A stretch of 12,152 nt of DNA from Verrucomicrobiota bacterium (lineage in GTDB: Bacteria; Verrucomicrobiota; Verrucomicrobiia; Limisphaerales; UBA9464): assembly GCA_947464705.1 (NCBI GenBank), contig CANHYD010000034.1:1-12152 (forward strand), written 5' to 3'. The notes beneath the pieces were generated by a model that was given only the letters and a program-made list of their open reading frames with translations, had not been told where the DNA came from and did no database searches. Of the stretch, positions 5,677-12,152 are shown piece after piece. Every line of letters begins with the position of its first letter. Position 1 is the first letter of the stretch. The position numbers and the translations under genes were made by a program.

Positions 5677-8600
5677 ATGAGTCAAAAACACAAAAATCTG
5701 CTGCGTTTGATGACGGCAGCCGGGCTGGTCTGCAGCTCGGCTTATGCCGCCACGAACGTGGTTAACTTCAACACCGCCACGGAGCTGCCCTTCAAAGAAG
5801 TGGGCGCGGCCGCGGCGGAGTATCGTTCCAGCGGCGGCGCCACCGGCGGCGCCACCGATGGCTACCTCTCCATCACCGACGCCAAGAGCGGCCAACGCGC
5901 CACCGTGGTGTTCGATGACCTCGACAAGGGGCTCGTCGTCAAAGCCTTCACCTTCGAGTGCGACCTCCGAATCGGTGGTGGTACCTCGCAGCCTGCGGAC
6001 GGTTTCTCGCTGAACTACGTGCGCGCCAGCGACCCGGTCGCCACCGATGGTTCCCCGTTCGCCGGCACCGCCGGTGAAACCAACCTCCCCGAGGAAGGTT
6101 CCTTGACCGGTCTGGGCATCGGTTTCGACACCTGGCAGTCCGGTGACCATCCGGGCGGCATCCGCGACGTCGTGGGTATTAGCATCCGCGTCGAGGGTGA
6201 GTTGCTCACCCAGCTCCCGGTGCCCCTGCGCCCCGGCAACGTCTGGCCCGGTGGCACCTACGACGAGGCTCCGTTCCGGAACCTGGCGACGACCGACGCG
6301 AACTACGCGTCCTCGATGCAGACCGGTGCTCTGAACACGACCGACGACCTCAATGGCGACGGCACGGCTGGCAATGATTCCGGCGTGGGTCAGGTGACCT
6401 TCGACGATCCGAGCTGGGGTTTGTGGGTCAAGAACCTGAAGTGGGAAAAGTTCAAGGCTCAGCTGACTGAAGAAGGCAAGGTCAAGATTTTCTGGAAGGG
6501 CGTCGAGTTGACCCCGGCCGGTGGTTTGGCCAGCTCCTTCACTCCGGCCCCAGGTCGCCTCGTCTTCGGTGGTCGTACCGGCGGCGCCTGGGAAGTGCAC
6601 CATGTTGATAATATCCGCCTGGAGACCATCCCGGCCAATGACGTTATCATCGGTGGTGCGGTGGGCAGCCCGATCGGCTTCTCCATCACCACGGTGGACT
6701 CCGGTTCGGCCGTGGCCACCACCACGGGTCTTTCCGTGAAGCTGAACGGCGCTGACATCTCCTCCAAGGTGTCGACCGCCAAGGACGGCATCACCACCAC
6801 CATCGCCTACGGTGATGCCACGGCTCCTCTGGCTTCTGGCTCGACCAACAAGGTCGAAGTCAGCGTCAAGGACACCCTGGGCCGCACCGTGACCGCCACC
6901 CGCGAGTTCGTGGTGGGTTCCTACGTGACCATCCCGTCGAGCCTGGCTGTCAGCAGCGTGGACACCTCGAAGAAGGGTTTCAACGTGCGCACCCATCAGA
7001 CCGCCCGTCGTGATCAGCCCAACACCATCGCCCGCGCCGAGCAGCAGCTCCTCGGTCTCCGTGGTGACAACGTGGCCGACCTGACCGGTTTCACCGGTGG
7101 CGTGTTCGCCGAGACCGGTGTCATCAACTACAGCCAGCCGACCTCCGGTTCGGATGCGACCCCGGGTCAGAACGGTGCCTTCTCCTCCTCCGCTGCGGCG
7201 GTTGAGCGCCAGATCGCCGACAATGCGATCCCGGGTGTTCCCAGCGCCTCGGAGTTCCAGTCCAACGGCGACCTGTACACCGACAACATCGCGGCGGAAA
7301 TCACCACCTACCTCCAGTTCCCGACGGCCGGCGTTTACACGCTGACCTTCAACAGCGATGACGGCTTCCGCACCACCGTGGGTGGCAACAACAAGGAAGT
7401 GCTCAGCTCGATCCTCGTGAGCGAGGCCGACTTCGGCAAGGGCGCCAGCGACGTCAATGCGACCGTGTTCGTTCCGACGGCCGGTGCCTATCCGTTCCGC
7501 ACGGTGTGGTTCGAAGGCGGCGGCGGGGCCAACCTCGAGTGGTCCGCTCAGCGCGTGGCCCCGAACCCCTCGGCTCGCTTCCTCATCAACGACTCCGCGG
7601 CTGACGCCGTGAAGGCGTTCCGTGCCGCCAGCGGCGCCGTCCCGGCGGCCGTGTCCTTCATCCACCCGTTCCGTGGATCCGGCGGCAGCTACGTCCCGAC
7701 CGTTCCCGTCGTGGTGTCGGTGGCCGATGGCAGCACCGCTGTGGATCAGGCCTCCTTCGCCCTCCTCGTGGACGGCGCTGCGGTCACCCCGACCAAGGCC
7801 TCTGCCGGTGGCGTGACCACCTACACCTACAAGCCGTCGGCGAACTTCGCTGGAGGCAACCACACGGTGATCGTCCGCTTCACCGCGGGTGCGCAGAAGT
7901 ATGATGCGACCAACACCTTCAGCATCATGAACGCCGCGAACGTCCCGGGCAGCCTCGCGCTGCCGGCCTCCGCCGTGAACACCGGCAACAAGGGCTTCCT
8001 CGTGAAGACCGTCCAGCAGGAAAACGGTGAGAGCATGGGCAACGACACCTACCGGGGTCTGACCCACATCGCTGGCCTGATCGGCACCAAGAACGTGGCC
8101 GACCTGAGCCTCTTCGGCGCCAACGGCTACTACGTTGAGACCGGCGTCATCAACTACAACCAGGATGCGGCCTCCAGCGGCTACTTCCCCGATGATCCGG
8201 GCGTCCCGGGCATCCCGGGCACCACCGGCAGCACCGACAACTTCGTTCAAGAGGTCCTCACGGTCCTCGACTTGAAGGCCGGCTTCTACGCCTTCAACGT
8301 GAACAGCGACGACGGCTTCCGCCTCGACTTCGGCAACCCGGGTGAGGCCTTCACCTTCCCGGTGGTGGCTGGCGAGTTCTCCGGTGGTCGCGGCAACGGC
8401 GGCGGCATCGGCTCCGGCACCACCTTCTTCTTCAACGTGGCGAAGGACGGTCTGTATCCGGCTCGCCTCGTCTGGTACGAGGGCGGCGGTGGCGCGAACG
8501 TCGAGTTCAGCGCCCGCCAGTTTGACCCGGTCACCGGTGACGTGCTGAGCGGTAACCTCATCAACGCCGATGGCGGCATCAAGGCCTATCAGTACCCGCT

Positions 8601-10128
8601 GAGCAGCAAGGGTGTTCCCTTCGTGAAGTCCTACGCCCCGGCTCAGACGGGCCGCGCTTCGAGCGCCGCCCCGTACCGTGCTGGTACCGACGCGGCCATC
8701 ACCGCGGTGGTGTCTCAAGGCACCGGCCCGGCCCTCAGCACCGCCAACGTCTCCGTCAAGGTGGACGGCGCTGCTGCGACCGCGACTGTGAACACGGTGG
8801 ACGGTGTTGCCACCGTCACTGTCGCCGCTCCGGCCGGTGGTTGGGCGGGCGGTTCGACCCACACGGTCGACCTCACGATCATCGATCGCACCGTCTCCTG
8901 GACCTTCGGTGTGGCCAACATCCGCACCCCGGTCTTCGCGATCGAGGCTGAAGACTTCGACAACAACGGCGTGGCCCCGGCCGCGACCAGCGTGATGCCC
9001 TACCGCGGCGGCGCCCTCGCGGGCCAGTCTGCCAGCAACAACAAGGATTACACCCGCGGCAATGAAGGCGCTTCGCCCATCTACCGTATCGGTGAAGACC
9101 CTCAGGTTCCGATGGACCGCACCGGCGACCGCGACCGCGGCGTGGGTGAACTCGATGTCAACTTCAAGATGGGTTGGATCGGCGACGGTCAGTGGTACCA
9201 GTACACCCGCACCTTCCCGGCGGGCGACTACAACGTCTACGCGGGTCTCTCCCACGGTGACGGTGCCGACAGCGCCACCCGCATGAAGGGTCAGTTCGCC
9301 ACGGTCGCCAGCGGCAGCCCCACGGTGGTGGGTAGCTTCGAGTCGCCGGCCACCGGCGGTTGGGGCAACAACGCCCTCGTGCCGATGCGCAATGCCGACG
9401 GCAGCCTGGCCTCGGTCAAGCTCACCGGTCAGCAGACGGTGCGTTACAACGCCTCGAACGGTGACTTCGACTTCCTCCTGTTCACTCCGGCCCTCGCGGG
9501 CAACGTGCTCAGCAAGGACGACACCATCGTTCCGAGCTCCAGCAACCATCCGGGCGGCGAGGCTGCTCCGAAGGTCATCGACGGTCTCAGCTCCACGAAG
9601 TACCTGAACTTCGACAAGCTGAACACCGGCTTCACGGTGACCCCGAAGGCAGGCGCCTCGGTGATCTCCGCGATCTCCATCACCACCGCGAACGACGCTC
9701 CTGAGCGCGATCCGGCCACTTGGCAGATCCTCGGCTCCAACGATGGCACGACCTTCGAAGCCATCGCCTCGGGCTCCGTCAACGCCAACCCGGCTCGGTT
9801 CCGCACCGAGACCTTGGCGTTCTCCAACACCAAGTCCTACACCAGCTACAAGGTGGTCTTCCCGACCGTCGTGAACGCCGCCAAGGCGAACTCGATGCAA
9901 GTCGCCGAGGTTGCCTTGCACGGTACGGCTTCGGGCGGCGGCGATGGCCCTCGCTTCACTGGCATCAAGGCCAACGCCGACGGCACGGTCACCATCACCT
10001 GGACCGGTGCTGGCGTCCTCCAGTCGGGTGCCTCGCTCAACGGTCCTTGGACCGATGTCGCGGGCGCAGTGAGCCCGCTGACGGTGCCGGCCAACCAGGC
10101 CGCCCAGTTCGCGCGCATCCGCAAGTAA
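5677..10128 (+). CDS. Large secreted multi-lectin protein (lectin-like, 2x PA14-like, CBM6-like, discoidin-like)
   Basis: 1483 residues with no exact family match that I recognise. There is a signal peptide at 1-24 (SAYA/AT). Region about 27-320 resembles an L-type lectin/ConA-like fold (DGFSLNYVR, GLGIGFDTW, VFGGRTGGAWEVHHVDNIRLE). Two similar modules follow, at about 418-754 and 755-1085. Each has a PA14-like part (NSDDGFR at 559 and 876; W[FY]EGGGGAN at 611 and 933) and an Ig-like part. Region about 1087-1271 is CBM6-like (FAIEAEDFDNNG, WIGDGQWYQYTRTFPAGDYNVYAGL). Region 1275 to about 1415 is discoidin (F5/8C)-like (PKVIDG, WQILGSNDGTTFEAI, VAEVALHG). The tail at about 1448-1483 (LQSGASLNGPWTDVAG) is a module frequent in Verrucomicrobiota secreted proteins. 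No glycosidase or other catalytic motif and no PEP-CTERM anchor are seen. Glycan binding or adhesion is inferred. Codon use is strongly C/G-ending with no TTA, CTA or TCA over 5677-9921, which suggests high expression. A strong terminator follows. Confidence 0.9.
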   Translation: MSQKHKNLLRLMTAAGLVCSSAYAATNVVNFNTATELPFKEVGAAAAEYRSSGGATGGATDGYLSITDAKSGQRATVVFDDLDKGLVVKAFTFECDLRIGGGTSQPADGFSLNYVRASDPVATDGSPFAGTAGETNLPEEGSLTGLGIGFDTWQSGDHPGGIRDVVGISIRVEGELLTQLPVPLRPGNVWPGGTYDEAPFRNLATTDANYASSMQTGALNTTDDLNGDGTAGNDSGVGQVTFDDPSWGLWVKNLKWEKFKAQLTEEGKVKIFWKGVELTPAGGLASSFTPAPGRLVFGGRTGGAWEVHHVDNIRLETIPANDVIIGGAVGSPIGFSITTVDSGSAVATTTGLSVKLNGADISSKVSTAKDGITTTIAYGDATAPLASGSTNKVEVSVKDTLGRTVTATREFVVGSYVTIPSSLAVSSVDTSKKGFNVRTHQTARRDQPNTIARAEQQLLGLRGDNVADLTGFTGGVFAETGVINYSQPTSGSDATPGQNGAFSSSAAAVERQIADNAIPGVPSASEFQSNGDLYTDNIAAEITTYLQFPTAGVYTLTFNSDDGFRTTVGGNNKEVLSSILVSEADFGKGASDVNATVFVPTAGAYPFRTVWFEGGGGANLEWSAQRVAPNPSARFLINDSAADAVKAFRAASGAVPAAVSFIHPFRGSGGSYVPTVPVVVSVADGSTAVDQASFALLVDGAAVTPTKASAGGVTTYTYKPSANFAGGNHTVIVRFTAGAQKYDATNTFSIMNAANVPGSLALPASAVNTGNKGFLVKTVQQENGESMGNDTYRGLTHIAGLIGTKNVADLSLFGANGYYVETGVINYNQDAASSGYFPDDPGVPGIPGTTGSTDNFVQEVLTVLDLKAGFYAFNVNSDDGFRLDFGNPGEAFTFPVVAGEFSGGRGNGGGIGSGTTFFFNVAKDGLYPARLVWYEGGGGANVEFSARQFDPVTGDVLSGNLINADGGIKAYQYPLSSKGVPFVKSYAPAQTGRASSAAPYRAGTDAAITAVVSQGTGPALSTANVSVKVDGAAATATVNTVDGVATVTVAAPAGGWAGGSTHTVDLTIIDRTVSWTFGVANIRTPVFAIEAEDFDNNGVAPAATSVMPYRGGALAGQSASNNKDYTRGNEGASPIYRIGEDPQVPMDRTGDRDRGVGELDVNFKMGWIGDGQWYQYTRTFPAGDYNVYAGLSHGDGADSATRMKGQFATVASGSPTVVGSFESPATGGWGNNALVPMRNADGSLASVKLTGQQTVRYNASNGDFDFLLFTPALAGNVLSKDDTIVPSSSNHPGGEAAPKVIDGLSSTKYLNFDKLNTGFTVTPKAGASVISAISITTANDAPERDPATWQILGSNDGTTFEAIASGSVNANPARFRTETLAFSNTKSYTSYKVVFPTVVNAAKANSMQVAEVALHGTASGGGDGPRFTGIKANADGTVTITWTGAGVLQSGASLNGPWTDVAGAVSPLTVPANQAAQFARIRK
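6928..8934 (+). repeat. Internal tandem duplication of a PA14-like plus Ig-like module
   Basis: The first module runs about 6928-7938 and the second about 7939-8934, within the large secreted protein. Matching landmarks recur in order: P.SLA....NT/DT.KGF.V.T, NVADL, ETGVINY, NSDDGFR, WYEGGGGAN and VDGAA. Spacing between copies is about 317-337 residues. The DNA is clearly diverged, so the duplication is old. Confidence 0.75.
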
Positions 10129-10148
10129 GCGGTCGCGTCTGATTCACG

Positions 10149-10184
10149 GAGGGGCCGAAGTTCGCTTCGGCCCCTCTTTTTTTT
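10149..10184 (+). terminator. Intrinsic terminator of the large secreted protein gene
   Basis: A perfect 12 bp stem (10149-10160 with 10165-10176, GAGGGGCCGAAG/CTTCGGCCCCTC) closes a TTCG tetraloop and is followed immediately by eight T residues (10177-10184). It begins 20 bases after the stop codon at 10126-10128. It is polar: on the opposite strand no T-run follows the stem, so it does not serve the convergent LOG-family gene. Confidence 0.95.
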
Positions 10185-10284
10185 GGTGCGCCCGTCGAGC
10201 TCGTGAACACGGAGATGCAAGCTCGGAGCGCCGGCCGGATGAGGCCCTTCTCGAGACAGCCTCCAAGACCGACCTGCTCAATAC

Positions 10285-11037
10285 CTACCAGCGCTCACCC
10301 AGGAGGCGACTCGGTTTGCGTTGGGCTCGCGTGAGTCCGTACTTCTGGATGGTCTTGCGAATCAACGCCACCGCCTCATCGATGGAATCGGTCACCAGGA
10401 ACATCTGGAGATCGCTTTCTGAGATGGTCTTGAGGCGGCGCATTTTTTCGATGTGCTCCACGAGTTCTTGGTGAAACTCGCGCCCGAAGATGATGACCGG
10501 AAAGTCTTTGATTTTGCCGGTCTGGATCAGGGTCATGGCCTCGAAGAGTTCATCGAGCGTGCCGAACCCTCCGGGGACGATGACAAAGGCGTAGGAGTAT
10601 TTGATGAGCAGCGTCTTCCGAACGAAGAAGTAGCGGATATTGACCCACTTATCCAAGTAGGGGTTGTGCTGTTGCTCCATGGGCAGCACGATATTGCAAC
10701 CCACCGAGCGGCCTCCCACATCGCGAGCCCCCCGATTGGCGGCTTCCATCAGCCCGGGCCCGCCTCCGGTCATGATGGTGAATCCCAGTTTGGCGATCTC
10801 CGCGGAGAGCTGCCGCGTTGTTCCATAATAGGGATTGGACTCGGTGAACCGCGCTGAACCGAACACGGCCACACAGGGCCCCGAAAAGTGCAGCGCCCGG
10901 AAGCCGCGGATGAACTCCCAGGCGATATTGGCAACAAACTTGAGGTTGTCCCAACGGGAACTCGGGCCTTCGAGGAAATGGATTTCGGGGAGGTTCATGA
11001 AATTGTCGATGCCATCCGCATTCGAGGGACGGCTCAT
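10285..11037 (-). CDS. LOG-family (TIGR00730-type) nucleotide phosphoribohydrolase-like protein
   Basis: 250 residues with a Rossmann-like fold. LOG proteins cleave nucleoside 5'-monophosphates (for example cytokinin riboside monophosphates or AMP) at the N-glycosidic bond, releasing base and ribose 5-phosphate in the cytoplasm. Signature elements are all present: VAVFGSAR (56-63), GGGPGLMEAANRGA (91-104), RKTLL (140-144) and the catalytic PGGFGTLDE (155-163). A ~50 residue N-terminal extension (FLEGPSSRWDNLKFVANIAWEFIRGFR) precedes the core, as in the longer bacterial members often annotated only as 'TIGR00730 family Rossmann fold protein'. The start at 11035-11037 lacks a clear ribosome-binding site; Met14 is an alternative. 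The gene is monocistronic as far as visible, convergent with the large secreted protein gene and divergent from pckG. Bacterial substrates are uncertain, and members have often been mis-annotated as lysine decarboxylases. Confidence 0.92.
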   Translation of the reverse strand: MSRPSNADGIDNFMNLPEIHFLEGPSSRWDNLKFVANIAWEFIRGFRALHFSGPCVAVFGSARFTESNPYYGTTRQLSAEIAKLGFTIMTGGGPGLMEAANRGARDVGGRSVGCNIVLPMEQQHNPYLDKWVNIRYFFVRKTLLIKYSYAFVIVPGGFGTLDELFEAMTLIQTGKIKDFPVIIFGREFHQELVEHIEKMRRLKTISESDLQMFLVTDSIDEAVALIRKTIQKYGLTRAQRKPSRLLGERW

Positions 11038-11410
11038 ATGGGTGACGTGAATCGGTAAGAAGATACACCGAATTTGCGGGCGGGAAAGTTCCTGTCCTCG
11101 AATTGCCCGGCCGATGGCTACTCACGAGAGGGTTATGGCCGCTGTGAGTTTTAGCGGGAGAAGCGGATGAGCTGGAATTGCGTTTTCTGGCTGAAATCCG
11201 ACGTTCCGTTGCGCCCAGGCAGGCGAGCGTTCCTGGTTTATTACGTGCTGGGATTGCGGGAGGGTGATCGCCGTTGTGTGAAAGTCATCCGCCGACACCT
11301 TCTCAGGGCGCGCGCGGCCATGGCGCGCTCGAGGCGTGTGTGACCAAGAGGAGGGCTTCGAGTAGCAAAATTCGGAGTGCCTCAAGCAACGCCTGGCGTA
11401 GGTTTGCGGG
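11038..11410. other. Divergent intergenic region between LOG-family gene and pckG
   Basis: About 373 bp, presumably holding the promoters of both flanking genes, but I could not pick a convincing -35/-10 pair for either. Two imperfect direct repeats of 23 bases (11126-11148 and 11258-11280, 18 of 23 identical) contain GAGGGT.AT.GCCG.TGTG-like sequence. A GC-rich near-palindrome sits around 11307-11330 (GCGCGC on both sides of GGCCATG). The minus-strand frame open across 11122-11499 shows no domain-like content and overlaps pckG, so I do not call it a gene. Confidence 0.5.
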
Positions 11411-12152
11411 GTGAGTAGCACCCAAACGCCGCCCCTTGGCACCCAGCCCGTCGACCATCCGGCCCTGCAGGAATGGGTGGCCGCCACGGTGGCCCTCACG
11501 CAGCCCGACGCAGTGTTCTGGTGTGACGGTTCCGAGGCGGAAAAGGAATTCCTCTATGCCGAGGCGGTGCGGCAAGGGGTCTTGGTGCCTCTGAATCAGG
11601 ACAAGATGCCGGGATGCTACTACCACCGATCCAACTCCAACGACGTGGCGCGGGTGGAGCACTGCACCTTCATTTGCACCGAGTTGGCCGAGGATGCCGG
11701 GCCCACCAACAATTGGGCCGAACCCGTGTCCATGCGGGCGAAGCTGTTGGAGTTCGCGCGCGGCGGCATGAAGGGGCGCACGCTCTATGTCGTTCCCTAC
11801 CTGATGGGACCTCCGGGATCGTCCTTGTCTCAAGTCGGAGTTGAGTTGACCGACTCCCTCTACGTGGTGCTCAACATGAGGATCATGACCCGGATGGGCC
11901 GCATCGCCGTGGATCATCTCGGGCAGTCGAATCACTTCAATCGGGGGCTTCATTGTCTCCTCGATGGCCATCCGGACCGCCGCTTCATCTGCCATTTTCC
12001 GGAGACTAACGAGATCATTTCGGTCGGGTCGGGCTATGGGGGTAATGTGTTGCTCGGAAAGAAATGTTTGGCGTTGCGCATCGGGTCCTACCTGGGTCGG
12101 CGGCAGGGGTGGTTGGCGGAGCACATGCTGATTTTGGCGGTCGAGTCTCCCG
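11411..12152 (+). CDS. pckG: Phosphoenolpyruvate carboxykinase (GTP), N-terminal part, cut by window edge
   Basis: 247 codons of an enzyme usually about 600 residues long; the rest lies beyond the right edge. PckG converts oxaloacetate and GTP to PEP, GDP and CO2, the first committed step of gluconeogenesis in the cytoplasm. The N-terminal family signature is unmistakable: VFWCDGSE (35-42), the substrate-binding Arg73 in YHRSNSNDVARVEHCT, GRTLYVVPYLMGPPGS (122-137), GVELTDS.YVV..MRIMTRMG (143-163), GSGYGGN.LLGKKC (206-219; metal-site Lys216/217) and GWLAEHMLIL (233-242; metal-ligand His238). The P-loop should begin just past the edge. The start is the GTG at 11411: an in-frame TAG lies at 11399-11401 and no other start codon stands between. 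The ribosome-binding site is weak. The reading frame is intact over the visible part. Context suggests a stand-alone gene. Confidence 0.96.
   Translation, partial: MSSTQTPPLGTQPVDHPALQEWVAATVALTQPDAVFWCDGSEAEKEFLYAEAVRQGVLVPLNQDKMPGCYYHRSNSNDVARVEHCTFICTELAEDAGPTNNWAEPVSMRAKLLEFARGGMKGRTLYVVPYLMGPPGSSLSQVGVELTDSLYVVLNMRIMTRMGRIAVDHLGQSNHFNRGLHCLLDGHPDRRFICHFPETNEIISVGSGYGGNVLLGKKCLALRIGSYLGRRQGWLAEHMLILAVESP

Noticed and set aside
5566..9921. A 1451-codon open frame on the minus strand inside the large secreted protein gene
   Set aside because: It is exactly in register with the sense codons and is explained by the absence of TTA, CTA and TCA there. The translation is rich in Gly/Arg/Val/His with no domain, signal or ribosome-binding site, whereas the plus strand has clear domains.
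10149..10184. Bidirectional terminator shared with the LOG-family gene
   Set aside because: The T-run follows the stem only on the plus strand; on the minus strand the stem is followed by CGTGAATC, so only plus-strand transcription should stop here.
11122..11499. A 125-codon minus-strand frame between the LOG-family gene and pckG
   Set aside because: It overlaps the start of pckG, has no recognisable domain or ribosome-binding site and looks like chance openness in GC-rich DNA.
11303..12124. A 273-codon minus-strand frame across pckG
   Set aside because: It lies antisense to the unmistakable PEPCK coding sequence, and its His/Arg/Gly-rich translation resembles no family.

Overview
The window looks like chromosomal DNA of a GC-rich member of the Verrucomicrobiota, possibly a Limisphaerales/Pedosphaeraceae-like lineage. 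This placement is inference. It rests on a PEP-CTERM protein with a VPEPEEYA-type sorting motif, a large secreted protein with several carbohydrate-binding-like domains and a C-terminal 'LQSGASLNGPWTDV' module of the kind common in this phylum, and hypothetical exported proteins of an unfamiliar type. No rRNA or tRNA gene, CRISPR array or transposase was seen.

Layout. Positions 1-260 hold two tandem copies of a ~130 bp non-coding repeat with an internal imperfect palindrome. At 500-3063 lies a tight plus-strand cluster: a secreted SMP-30/gluconolactonase-type protein, a 2-dehydro-3-deoxygalactonokinase (ATGA overlap with the lactonase) and a KDPG/KDPGal aldolase. Together they form the lower arm of a DeLey-Doudoroff-type route: lactone to sugar acid, then 2-keto-3-deoxy-galactonate to its 6-phosphate, then pyruvate plus glyceraldehyde-3-phosphate. 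The sugar dehydrogenase and the sugar-acid dehydratase are not in the window. Two exported proteins of unknown function follow on the same strand (3114-4262 and 4263-4703; stop and start codons abut). Convergent to them, and overlapping the second by 29 bp, is a PEP-CTERM protein on the minus strand (4675-5418).

A 258 bp divergent intergenic region separates that gene from the dominant feature, a 1483-residue secreted protein (5677-10128). It has an N-terminal L-type-lectin-like domain, two copies of a PA14-like plus Ig-like module, a CBM6-like domain, a discoidin-like domain and a short C-terminal module, with no recognisable catalytic domain. Its codon use is strongly biased and it ends at a strong intrinsic terminator (10149-10184). 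On the minus strand follows a LOG-family nucleotide phosphoribohydrolase-like protein (10285-11037). After a 373 bp gap, the first 247 codons of a GTP-dependent phosphoenolpyruvate carboxykinase run off the right edge (11411-12152).

Taken together, the window suggests a polysaccharide-associated heterotroph. Surface or secreted carbohydrate-binding proteins, a galactonate-type catabolic cluster yielding pyruvate and triose phosphate, and a gluconeogenic PEPCK lie near one another, although the PEPCK and LOG genes are probably independent housekeeping units. The best candidates for something undescribed are the large multi-lectin protein and the unknown exported pair; nothing here proves a new system.
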